Source: DATFXF01 sp035258565
GTDB taxonomy: Bacteria > Acidobacteriota > Terriglobia > Acidiferrales > UBA7541
Direction of reading: 5' to 3'
Assembly: GCA_035258565.1 (NCBI GenBank)
Contig: DATFXF010000018.1
Coordinates: 1 to 23,729 of the forward strand
DNA: 23,729 nt
The stretch's first letter is position 1. Each line of letters begins with the position of its first letter. Below the pieces are notes generated by a model. The model had not been told where the DNA came from. It searched no databases and was given only the letters and a program-made list of their open reading frames with translations. Both the position numbers and the translations under genes were made by a program. Positions 1 to 7,600 of this stretch are shown here, in pieces.

Positions 1-1
1 G

Positions 2-607
2 GGCTTCCCGTTCTCGAAGTGGACAGTCCGCGCCGTACCGCTGGTACTCCTGGCCTTCTTTTTCCTGCCGATGTGGGGCGCGTGGGGGTTCCGCGTGCCG
101 CGGTTGAGTTGGTGCCGCGCCGGTGTGTACGCACTTGTGGCCTACCTGGGGCTCACGGCGGTGGCCCACCATGTTGCGCTCAAGCGCGTCCAGGACTTCG
201 CCGCGAGGCGCAACCTGCGTGTTGAGCGGCTGGGCGCGCTCCCCCTGCCACCTTCAGTGGCGCACTGGGACGGGCTGGTGCGCACCCCCGGGGGAACCTG
301 GGAAGGCCGCATGGACCTGTGGAGCCATGGCCCTGCGGGGGACGTTCCGCCCTTTCAATTCGTCCGAGACAACGCGCCCGCCCGCTACCTGGAGACCGCG
401 GAGCAACTTCCCAAAGTCAAGACCTATCTCTGGTTCGCCCGCTTCCCTGTGTTTCGCTTCGGCGAACGCAGCGGCCTGCCCGCCCTCGAGATCAGCGACC
501 TGCGTTTCTTCGCGCGAGGCAATCGCCCGGCGCCGTTCACTTTTGCCGTGACCTTCGATGCCCGAGGACGCGCCATCTGGGAGGGCTGGGCGAGAGCGGC
601 TCCATGA
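2..607 (+). CDS. C-terminal part of a membrane-bound metal-dependent hydrolase (YdjM/DUF457-like), 5'-truncated
   Basis: The reading frame is open from the first bases of the window, so the gene starts upstream. It encodes about 201 residues. The first ~55 are hydrophobic (a run around VPLVLLAFFFLP, then a second helix around YALVAYLGLTAVAHH) and end in a basic stretch. A soluble domain follows with phrases such as HWDGLVRTPGGTWEG and YLETAEQLPKVKTYLWFARFPVF. In the YdjM/DUF457 family a multi-helix N-terminal membrane part with the metal ligands is followed by a C-terminal region of this kind, so the catalytic part would lie outside the window. The stop overlaps the next gene's start (ATGA), which suggests translational coupling with the metallophosphoesterase. 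The family call rests on the overall pattern and is moderate; an unrelated membrane protein is possible. Confidence 0.55.
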   Translation, partial: GFPFSKWTVRAVPLVLLAFFFLPMWGAWGFRVPRLSWCRAGVYALVAYLGLTAVAHHVALKRVQDFAARRNLRVERLGALPLPPSVAHWDGLVRTPGGTWEGRMDLWSHGPAGDVPPFQFVRDNAPARYLETAEQLPKVKTYLWFARFPVFRFGERSGLPALEISDLRFFARGNRPAPFTFAVTFDARGRAIWEGWARAAP

Positions 608-1200
608 AGGTGCTCGTTTTCAGCGACATCCACGGCGACCTACAAGCTCTCAAGCTTCTGGTTACCGAGCAAGCCGACCTCTACATCTCCGCGGGCGACT
701 TATCCACATTCGGGCGGGGACTCGAGGGCTGCGGTGAAGCGCTCGAGCATCTTGGCAAGCGGCTCTGGGTGCTGCCGGGAAACCACGAGACGCACGAGCA
801 GATTCGCACGCTGTGCAAACATTTTGGTTTCGTTGATTTCCACCGGCAGATGCGACGACTCGGCACCACCAACTGGGCGGGTCTCGGCTACAGCAACCCA
901 ACGCCATTCAACACCCCCGGGGAATACACCGAGGAGGAGATCGCTCGGGCGCTAGCGGAGTTTGACACTTCCCAGCCGCTCTATCTGGTTGTCCACTTCC
1001 CGCCGTACGGCTCGCTGCTCGACAGGGTGCGTCAAGGCGAGCATGCTGGCAGCCGTGTTCTGCGCGAGTGGGTCAAGCGCGTCCAGCCGGCCTACCTGTT
1101 CTGCGGCCACATCCACGAATGCGCCGGGCGCAGCGACCGCATTGGCGCGACCCAGTGTTTCAGTGTCGGCAAGGCCGGCCACCTCATTGAACTGCCCTAG
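604..1200 (+). CDS. Small calcineurin-like metallophosphoesterase
   Basis: This 198-residue protein has the full motif series of the calcineurin-like metallophosphoesterase superfamily. FSDIHGD (D8, H10) binds the first metal, AGD (D32) bridges, LPGNHE (N60, H61) follows, then VVHFPP (H131) and CGHIHE (H169, H171) complete the dinuclear site. It should hydrolyse a phosphoester with Mn/Fe or similar metals in the cytoplasm; there is no signal peptide. The substrate cannot be read from the sequence. The start at 604 is chosen because translation begins exactly at MKVLVFSDIHGD and overlaps the upstream stop by four bases. An in-frame open extension upstream lies inside the previous gene and lacks family similarity. 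The gene ends three bases before the oppositely oriented khpB stop, so the two converge with no room for a separate terminator. Confidence 0.88.
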   Translation: MKVLVFSDIHGDLQALKLLVTEQADLYISAGDLSTFGRGLEGCGEALEHLGKRLWVLPGNHETHEQIRTLCKHFGFVDFHRQMRRLGTTNWAGLGYSNPTPFNTPGEYTEEEIARALAEFDTSQPLYLVVHFPPYGSLLDRVRQGEHAGSRVLREWVKRVQPAYLFCGHIHECAGRSDRIGATQCFSVGKAGHLIELP

Positions 1201-1203
1201 CAT

Positions 1204-1734
1204 CTACTTCGCTTCCGCAGGAAAAACCACCACCTGGCGTTGTTCGCCCACACCCTCGCTTGTAGTGCGCACGCCCGGCTGGTCTTTTAGCACGAGATGA
1301 ATGACGCGGCGTTCCCGCGCGGGCATGGGGTTGAAGCGGAAGGGAGTGCGCGTCTCCCGCACGCGCTCGGCGGCCACGCGCGCCGAAAGCTTTAGCTCCT
1401 CGATGCGTAGGGCGCGGTAGTCGCCCGAATCAAAGCGGATATGGTCGTAGTAGTGAGGATCCAGGCGCAGCCAGCGCAGGGCGAGGTATTCGAGCGCTTG
1501 GAGCAGCTCGGCGCTACGCTCGAGCAGGAGCTCCTGGTCGCGCCCGCGGAAGACGACCAGAACTTCCGGACTCTCCACCTCGACTGCCGACGCTCCTCCG
1601 CTGCGGACTTCGAGGCGGATCTCGTAGCCAAGCTCGAGCCGCGTCTGGGCGATCACGAGGTCGAGGAAGCGGCGGAGTTCGGCGGCCAGCGCTTCGCGGT
1701 CAACCTTTCCGTCTTGGACGAAGGACTGTGGCAT
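1204..1734 (-). CDS. khpB: RNA-binding protein KhpB/Jag (KH-like plus R3H domain)
   Basis: This 176-residue protein ends in an R3H domain with the RxxxH signature (R142, H146, in ERRVIHLVLKD) followed by the typical PGVRTTSEG. Residues ~35-95 align in layout with the KH domain of Jag/SpoIIIJ-associated proteins, including the helix LLQALEYLALRWLR. The usual GxxG loop is not visible; the segment reads FRGRDQELL. The Jag_N domain found in many homologues is absent. The family binds RNA, partners with KhpA, and is usually encoded just after yidC, as here. I chose ATG at 1734 because a GGAG lies nine bases upstream. A GTG at 1815 would extend the protein by 27 residues but has no ribosome-binding site and gives proline/arginine-rich sequence. 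It is the last gene of the rpmH cluster. Confidence 0.85.
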   Translation of the reverse strand: MPQSFVQDGKVDREALAAELRRFLDLVIAQTRLELGYEIRLEVRSGGASAVEVESPEVLVVFRGRDQELLLERSAELLQALEYLALRWLRLDPHYYDHIRFDSGDYRALRIEELKLSARVAAERVRETRTPFRFNPMPARERRVIHLVLKDQPGVRTTSEGVGEQRQVVVFPAEAK

Positions 1735-1766
1735 CGCTCGACACTCCACGCTGCTTGCTGCCGGGT

Positions 1767-1802
1767 CAAGCCTACCCGGTCGGGGCCTGCCAGGCTGGCT
1801 TG
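1767..1802 (-). other. Imperfect palindrome in the yidC-khpB gap
   Basis: CAAGCC (1767-1772) is complementary to GGCTTG (1797-1802). Further short inverted repeats lie inside (CCCG/CGGG and GCCTG/CAGGC). In the transcript this would form a GC-rich stem-loop upstream of the khpB ribosome-binding site. It has no T-tract, so it is not a clear terminator. It could act as an RNA processing or stability element, but that is inference from sequence alone. Confidence 0.35.
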
Positions 1803-1830
1803 CCGCGGATGACACCGAGCCTACGAGGAG

Positions 1831-3600
1831 CTACCTCTTCTTGGCCTCCTTGCCCCGCGGCGCCTTTGCTGCCACGGGCTCGCTCCGGTTCAGATACCAC
1901 TGCTGTGCCATGTTCACCAGGTTGCTCGCCAGAATATACAACACCAACCCGCTCGAGACCGGGAAGATGACGAACATGGCGCCGAACATCAGCGGCGTCC
2001 AGTTCAGCATGCGTTGCTGGGCCGGGTCGGTGGCGGTCATGGGGGTCATCTTCTGCATCGCGTACATAGTGACCCCCATGAGCACCGGTAAGATGTAATA
2101 GGGATCGCGCGCAGAAAGATCATGAATCCACCCGAGCCACGGTGCGTGGCGCAATTCGATGGTGACGTTCAGCATGCGATAGAGGGCGAACCAGATGGGC
2201 ATTTGCAGAACCATGGGCAGGCAGCCGCCCATCGGATTGATGTTTTCGCGCTGGTAGACGGCCATGACTTCCTTGTTCATCTCCTGCTTGCGCGGGTCGC
2301 GCAGGGAGTACTTCTTGTAGCGGTCCTGGATGGCCCGAATTTCCGGCGCCACCTTCTGCATCTTCTGCATCGAGCGCCAGCTCTTCACCTTCAGCGGAAA
2401 GAGCAACATATTGATCAGCACGGTCATGAGGATGATGGCCCAACCATAGTTGGGCACGTAGCCGTGCAACCAACGCAGCAGGTAGAACAGCGGCGCAGCA
2501 ATGATCTCTAGCCAGCCAAACTGAACCAGGTCAGTGAGCGGCGGGTTGAGTTTCTTGAGCTCGTCAAGGTCTTTCGGGCCGACAAAAACCCGCAGCGCGA
2601 GCGGCCCGGGCGAGGTTTCCCTTGCGGCCATCTCCGCCACGGGTTCCTTCACCGTCTTGCCATCCTGCTCGATGTCGACGTCCAGCCGCCAATCCCAGAG
2701 GGCAACGCCAGCGGAGGTCGCGGCGCGCGGGAGAAACGCCGCGGCGAAGTAGCGATCCTCAATACCAACGTAGCCGAAGGTGCCGGGCCGGTGCAGCCGC
2801 TGCGCAGGTTGGTTTGGGTCGCCCAGCTTCTTGTACGGCAGCATCTGAAGCTTGCCGCCGCTGCTGAAGAAGACCTGCACCTGCTCTGCCGGCATGTACA
2901 CAGTGGTGTCACCGAAGCCGCCGCGCCAAGCCACGCCATGCACGAGCGGCTTGCCGTCGAGCTGGACGGAGGTTTCCATCTCGACAACGTAGCTCGGGTC
3001 GAACTTGAGGTGCTTGATCACCGCCAGTCGTCCGTCGCTCCACATAAAATGGAGCTCTGTTGGCGGGGTGAGCGGGGTCAGTGGGGGCGCCAGCTCGTAG
3101 GATACGGTCTTGTCCGGCACACCGGCGGCGAGGCGGGGCTCCGCCAGCGTTACGACGTACAGGCCAGAATTCGCTTGTGCTTCGAGCTGCGGGTCGTCGA
3201 GCGCGAGCGAGAACGGCCAGCCGACCGCCTGCGTCGCGTCCGGGTGAACCACGTCGAGCGTGCGCGGCGGCTTGTGGTCGTCCGTATATTTTTTCAGTTG
3301 CCAGCTACGGACCGCCGCCCCGCGATTCGAGAGCTCGATGCGGTAGAGGTGGCTTTCGACAACAATCGTTCTCTCTTCGCTGGCAGCACGCGCAGGAATC
3401 GCGCTCGGCCCCGGCGCAGCAACAGAAGCCAGAGGCTGGCCGGCGGCAGTCGCCGGACGGCCTGCCGTCTCGGTCCCGGCGTGCTGCGGGGAAGGCTTCG
3501 GCGGCGCCGGCGGCTTATAGATCATGCTCCAGATGATGATGACCAGCAGGGAAAGCAGGCCAGCCAGGAGCGCGCGGCGTTCTGGGGAGAGCTCTTTCAC
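1831..3600 (-). CDS. yidC: Membrane protein insertase YidC (Gram-negative type)
   Basis: The 589-residue protein begins with a charged stretch and a first membrane helix (LLAGLLSLLVIIIWSMIY, residues ~12-30). A proline/alanine-rich linker leads to a large periplasmic domain (~70-350), seen in YidC of Gram-negative bacteria. The C-terminal insertase core follows: GWLEIIAAPLFYLLRWLHGY, the cytoplasmic basic segment with MQKMQKVAPEIRAIQDRYKK, then MGGCLPMVLQMPIWFALYRML and the last helices around 500-570. The tail is lysine-rich. YidC inserts proteins into the inner membrane alone or with SecYEG. The start is GTG at 3600, with AAGGG seven to eight bases upstream, and overlaps the yidD stop by four bases (GTGA). 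Length and domain order are normal. Confidence 0.98.
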   Translation of the reverse strand: MKELSPERRALLAGLLSLLVIIIWSMIYKPPAPPKPSPQHAGTETAGRPATAAGQPLASVAAPGPSAIPARAASEERTIVVESHLYRIELSNRGAAVRSWQLKKYTDDHKPPRTLDVVHPDATQAVGWPFSLALDDPQLEAQANSGLYVVTLAEPRLAAGVPDKTVSYELAPPLTPLTPPTELHFMWSDGRLAVIKHLKFDPSYVVEMETSVQLDGKPLVHGVAWRGGFGDTTVYMPAEQVQVFFSSGGKLQMLPYKKLGDPNQPAQRLHRPGTFGYVGIEDRYFAAAFLPRAATSAGVALWDWRLDVDIEQDGKTVKEPVAEMAARETSPGPLALRVFVGPKDLDELKKLNPPLTDLVQFGWLEIIAAPLFYLLRWLHGYVPNYGWAIILMTVLINMLLFPLKVKSWRSMQKMQKVAPEIRAIQDRYKKYSLRDPRKQEMNKEVMAVYQRENINPMGGCLPMVLQMPIWFALYRMLNVTIELRHAPWLGWIHDLSARDPYYILPVLMGVTMYAMQKMTPMTATDPAQQRMLNWTPLMFGAMFVIFPVSSGLVLYILASNLVNMAQQWYLNRSEPVAAKAPRGKEAKKR

Positions 3601-3863
3601 TGGCAGACCCTTTTGGCGGACTGAACAGCGTCTGGCTCCGGCACGGGGTCATAGCCTCCGGGCGAGAACGGCCGGCAGCGCAGCAGCCGCTGGAAGGCCA
3701 ACCACGCCCCGCGCCCAGCGCCGTGGACTTCGATGGCCTGGCACGCGTACCGCGAGCAAGTGGGGTAAAACTTGCACCCGAAGGGCAGGAGCGGTGAGAG
3801 GCAGGCTTGGTAGATACGAAGTCCGGCGAGCAGCAGCCAGATAATAAGCCCCCGCGAGCGCAC
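3597..3863 (-). CDS. yidD: Membrane protein insertion efficiency factor YidD
   Basis: YidD is a small membrane-associated protein encoded between rnpA and yidC in most bacteria; it helps YidC-dependent insertion. The predicted 88-residue product starts with an amphipathic/hydrophobic helix (LIIWLLLAGLRIYQACLSPLL) and carries the family motifs GCKFYPTCSRYA, with its two conserved cysteines, and RLLRCRPFSPGGYDPVP. I chose GTG at 3863 because homologues begin a few residues before this helix. The open frame reaches 3995, but that extension would overlap rnpA by about 100 bases and has no family similarity. The ribosome-binding site is weak, so the exact start is uncertain. Translation is probably coupled to yidC through a GTGA overlap. 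Confidence 0.9.
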   Translation of the reverse strand: MRSRGLIIWLLLAGLRIYQACLSPLLPFGCKFYPTCSRYACQAIEVHGAGRGAWLAFQRLLRCRPFSPGGYDPVPEPDAVQSAKRVCQ

Positions 3864-3895
3864 CTCTCGATCGAGAGCGCCCGGGCGCGCACGGC

Positions 3896-4207
3896 TTACT
3901 TCCCGAGGCTTTGCAGCAAGCGAACCAGCTCCGCTCGGAGCGACGCGAAACTTGCTCGCCCGACCGAGCTGCGCGGGTGTATGACGATATCCCATCCCGG
4001 AGGTATCTCCGAACGATCGAGTCGCAGGATCTCGCGAATCCGCCGGCGGATTCGATTGCGCACGACCGCGCCGCTGAGCGCCTTCTTCACGCTGATGCCA
4101 AAGCGGCTGCGCTCGAGTCCGTTCCCGCGATAGAAGATCAGGAACTGCGCGCTCGAGCGTCGCTGGCCGCCGCGGTAAGTGGCCTCGTACTCAGCATGAC
4201 GCAGCAT
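3896..4207 (-). CDS. rnpA: Ribonuclease P protein component
   Basis: RnpA binds the RNase P RNA and helps it remove 5' leaders from pre-tRNA. The 103-residue product contains the family's RNR region (VKKALSGAVVRNRIRRRIRE, residues 40-59), preceded by SRFGISV and followed by the usual GWDIVIHPR strand. The ATG at 4207 gives MLRHAEYEATYRGG, matching where the family's first helix begins. No other ATG, GTG or TTG in this frame lies between here and the rpmH gene, and the upstream extension reads through rpmH in another frame. The ribosome-binding site is poor, which fits translational dependence on rpmH 53 bases upstream. Confidence 0.93.
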   Translation of the reverse strand: MLRHAEYEATYRGGQRRSSAQFLIFYRGNGLERSRFGISVKKALSGAVVRNRIRRRIREILRLDRSEIPPGWDIVIHPRSSVGRASFASLRAELVRLLQSLGK

Positions 4208-4260
4208 GACGCACCAGCCGAGCCGCCCGCGGAAAGCCTCGCCGCGAATCCGACGAGCGA

Positions 4261-4401
4261 TTAGATGGGCGTGAGACGATGGCGTCCCTTCTTGCGGCGT
4301 GCCGCAAGAACCTTGCGGCCGCCCTTCGTTTTCATGCGCGCGCGAAAGCCGTGCGTCTTGTGGCGGCGTCGCAGTTTGGGTTGGAAGGTGCGTTTCGGCA
4401 A
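4261..4401 (-). CDS. rpmH: 50S ribosomal protein L34
   Basis: The 46-residue product reads MPKRTFQPKLRRRHKTHG at its start and ends RRKKGRHRLTPI, which is the L34 signature over its full length. The start codon is TTG (4399-4401), with a purine-rich GGGGAG about six to nine bases upstream. The gene is too short and starts too unusually for simple gene finders to catch. It is first in the rpmH-rnpA-yidD-yidC-khpB cluster, behind a strong-looking promoter. L34 is an essential-class component of the large ribosomal subunit. Confidence 0.96.
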   Translation of the reverse strand: MPKRTFQPKLRRRHKTHGFRARMKTKGGRKVLAARRKKGRHRLTPI

Positions 4402-4528
4402 CGGTGGCTCCCCTCAGTCCGCCGGGCTCGTCGGTAGCACTCAACCCCCCGTTCACCCCCGAACCGGCCGAAGGGCGGCGGGCTCGGAGTGAACACAGTC
4501 ACCAGGGCGGACCCAAATCAAACCGGTT

Positions 4529-4557
4529 AGTCTAGTCGAGCCTTCTAGCAGGGTCAA
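4529..4557 (-). promoter_or_regulatory. Sigma-70-type promoter of the rpmH cluster
   Basis: Read on the minus strand, TTGACC (4557-4552) is separated by exactly 17 bases from TAGACT (4534-4529). The transcript would start near 4522 and leave a leader of about 120 bases before the rpmH TTG. The match to the TTGACA/TATAAT consensus and the ideal spacing make this convincing by eye. Confidence 0.7.
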
Positions 4558-4566
4558 GGAACGGAA

Positions 4567-4592
4567 CGCACGACCGCACGACCCCGCACGAC
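4567..4592. repeat. Three near-tandem copies of CGCACGAC
   Basis: CGCACGAC occurs at 4567-4574, 4575-4582 and 4585-4592, the last pair separated by two C bases. It lies just upstream of the rpmH -35 element, between that promoter and the hairpins at the end of the BNR gene. It could be a protein-binding array or a chance short repeat. Confidence 0.6.
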
Positions 4593-4615
4593 CCGCCCGA
4601 TTCAGGCCCGCAAAT

Positions 4616-4657
4616 GCCTCAATCAACTGAGGCGGATAAGCCGGTCTCGAGACCGGC
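4616..4657 (-). terminator. Two adjacent hairpins after the BNR-protein gene, possible terminator
   Basis: Fourteen bases past the BNR-protein stop lies a perfect 18-base palindrome, GCCGGTCTCGAGACCGGC (4640-4657). A second hairpin follows, GCCTCA-ATCAAC-TGAGGC (4616-4633). On the minus strand the second is followed only by a weak ATTTGC, so it lacks a true U-tract. Position between two co-directional transcription units favours a terminator or RNA 3'-end structure. Confidence 0.5.
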
Positions 4658-4670
4658 GCTCGAACCCAGG

Positions 4671-7600
4671 CTACTCTATGGGCGAAAGGTTGCTCTGGCG
4701 CAGGAGCCTATTGAGCCGGGGCAGGTCGGTGGTTCTGATCTCGCTCCAGGCTTCGAGCGCAGCGGCGAGTATCTGTTTGGCCCGTGCCAGTGCCGTCTGG
4801 TCGCCCCCGGTAGGAGGCTGAGGCGCGCTGTCAATGCTGGCTCGCGCGGTCGAGAGCAGCCGGATTACGAATTCGAGGCTCGAGCGGTCGCTGGTTTCCT
4901 CGGGCGGAAAACCGCCCCGGAGTGGCTGGCCCATCAACCCGTCGAGCTTGTGATCGAGCGCGGTGATGGCTGATCCTACACTTCGATTCGTCGCGGCCTT
5001 GCCACGGGAGGCCTGAAGTTGCTGCCGGAGCTCGGCCGCCTGCTGGCGCGCCTGCGCCGCCTGACCCATCATCTCCGCCGCCTGCTGCGCGGCAGCGAAT
5101 TGCCGCTCGAGGTCAGCGGCGGAAGTCTTAACGCGCGGATCCATCGCGACGACGAGCGGCTGTGAGTAGGTCTGGCCGCCCACGGCCAGCTTTGCCGTGT
5201 ACTCGCCAGGGAGCGCCCAGGGACCGGTCGGGCCAGCACGGCCCGGCCGACCGCCCTCGGCTCCAGCGGGCGCTGTCCAATGCAGATCCCAGACAAAGCG
5301 ATGCATCCCCGCCGTTTCCTGCAGAGCAGGCGGCGTTCGCAACCAGGCTGCCGGGATGTCCACGCTCTCCGGGTCGAAGGGCTGCGCCTTCTCCGAGCTT
5401 GAATAGCGGCGAACGAGACGGCCGCTTCGATCGTAGATCTCGAGCACCACCGACGTCGGAGATGCCGCCTTCAGGTAGTAATCGATCACCGCTCCACTCG
5501 GCGGGTTCTCAGCCACGGGCGACCCAAGCGGCAGCGGCGTGCCGTCAAACAGACTGCCCTGCATGCGGATCGCATTCGCCGGGCGGAACAGATGTGCCGG
5601 GGCTGAAGCCACCTCCGGCGTGAGCTGCCGCAGCGGCGTAATGTTATCTAGGATCCAGAGCGAGCGCCCGTGCGTGGCCACGATGAGATCGTCTTCATGA
5701 ATTTCGAAGTCGCGCATCGAGGAGGCGGGAAGGTTCTGTTGCAAGGACTGCCAGTGGCCGCCGTCATCGAAGGAGACAAACACCCCGGTTTCGGTCCCCG
5801 CGAACAACAGGCCTTTGCGCTTCGGATCTTCGCGGACCACGTTCACGTAGACGTTTTCCGGTAGCCCGGCCGTGATCTTCGTCCAGGTGCGGCCATTGTC
5901 GCGCGTGCGGTAGATATAAGGGCGAAGGTCTTCGAGGCAATGCCGGTCGACTGCGGCGTATGCTGCCGCGGCATCGAAGTGCGACGCCTCGACGATGCCG
6001 ATCTTGCTCCAAGGCCCGATTTCCGGAGGAGTCACGTTGCGCCAGCTTTTCCCGCCGTCGGCCGTGAGCTGAATTAGGCCGTCGTCGGTTCCGATCCAGA
6101 TGCGGTCTCGTTCGAGCGGCGACGGGGCAATGGTATAGATGACCCCGCGCCGCGCGTCTTTGACCGCCGTATCCTGCGCCGTCGCCTCATCAAGATTCGG
6201 GGGAACGCCCGGGTGTTCACGCGTCAGGTCGGGCGAAATCCGCTGCCAGTTCTGCCCGCCATCGGTCGTCTTGAACAGCACCTGGCGGCTGAAGTAAAGC
6301 GAGTGCGGATCGGCCTTGGAGAAAACCAGAGGCAGCGTCCAGGTAGTGCGGAACGGTCCCGGCAGGCCGAGGGTGGGGGAGACGTCCTTGCCGTTGTTGG
6401 TGGTTTGATCGCAGCGCGTGACTGTGTCGCCGTAGATGATATTGGGGTCGAGCGGATCGGGGGCGATGTAGTGCGACTCGCCGCCCGCGCAGGCCGGGTA
6501 CCAGTCGCGGAAGGAGATTTGGTGCCAGTTGGTGCGCGATGGCACAGCCACGGCGCCACTATCCTGCTGCGCGCCGTAGACCCGGTAGGGGAACGCATTG
6601 TCGGCCACCACGTGATAGAGCTGAGCGGTCGGCTGGTTGTACCAAGTGCTCCAGCTCCGGGCTCCGTCCACGCTGACAGTCGCCCCCTGGTCGCTTGCCA
6701 GGACCATGCGGCCGGGATCGTTAGGGTTGATCCAGAGCTGGTGGTAGTCGTCACCGCCAGGCGCGCCCTTGATTGCCTCGAAGCGATGCCCGCCGTCGCG
6801 CGAGCGGTAGGTCGAAGTATTCATCACGTACACGGTGTCGGGGTCTCGGGGATCCACCTCGACCTGGCCGAAGTACCAGCCGCGGCCCCAGATGCGGCTT
6901 TCGGAATTGAGGCGCTGCCAGCTCTCACCCGCATCATCGGATCGGTACAAGCCTCCCTCTTTCGCATCGACGATCGCGTAGACACGCGCCGGCTGGCCGA
7001 GCGCCACGGCTATGCCGATCCGCCCGAGCCCCTCCGATGGAAAGCCATGGCCGGTGATTTGCCGCCACGTTGTGCCGCCATCGGTTGATTTGTACAGTCC
7101 GCTGCCGGGCCCGTTCGAAGGCGGGTAGACGTTCCAGGGTGGGCGGCGCGTGCGCCATAGCGACGCAAAGATCGTCTGCGGGTGATGCGGATTCCAGGCC
7201 AGATCGATCGCGCCGGTGCTGTCGTCCTTGAAAAGAACCTTCTGCCAAGTCCTGCCGCCGTCGATGGAGCGAAACACGCCGCGTTCCGCGTTTGGCCCGT
7301 AAGCGTGGCCGAGAGCGGCGACGAACACGACGTCCGGGTTGCGCGGATCCACGAGGATGCGGCCGATCTGCCGCGTATCGCGCAGGCCAAAGTTGCGCCA
7401 GGTCGTTCCGCCGTCGCTCGACTTGTACATGCCGTCGCCATAGGAGATGTTGGAGCGCATGTCGGCCTCGCCCGAGCCGACATAAATGACGTTCGGGTTC
7501 GATGCCGCGACAGCGATGGCGCCAATCGAGGCGATCGGCTGGGAGTCGAAGATCGGCTTCCAGGTTTCGCCGGCGTTTTCGGTCTTCCAGACGCCGCCCG

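Noticed and set aside
700..708. TTATCCACA, a perfect DnaA-box sequence
   Set aside because: It is a single copy inside the metallophosphoesterase gene, encoding conserved residues near AGDLSTF. No further boxes or AT-rich unwinding region lie nearby, and no dnaA or dnaN is present, so an origin is not supported even though rpmH is close.
2791..3624. Long plus-strand open frame opposite yidC (277 codons), and similar long frames opposite the BNR gene and actB1
   Set aside because: These arise from GC-rich third positions of the real minus- or plus-strand genes. Their products are arginine-rich with no motifs, and the opposite strand carries well-recognised proteins.
4655..4675. Minus-strand GGGTTCGAGC resembling a tRNA T-loop
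   Set aside because: The flanking bases do not make a five-pair T-stem and no other tRNA arm is present. The sequence overlaps the stop region of the BNR gene and the adjacent palindrome.
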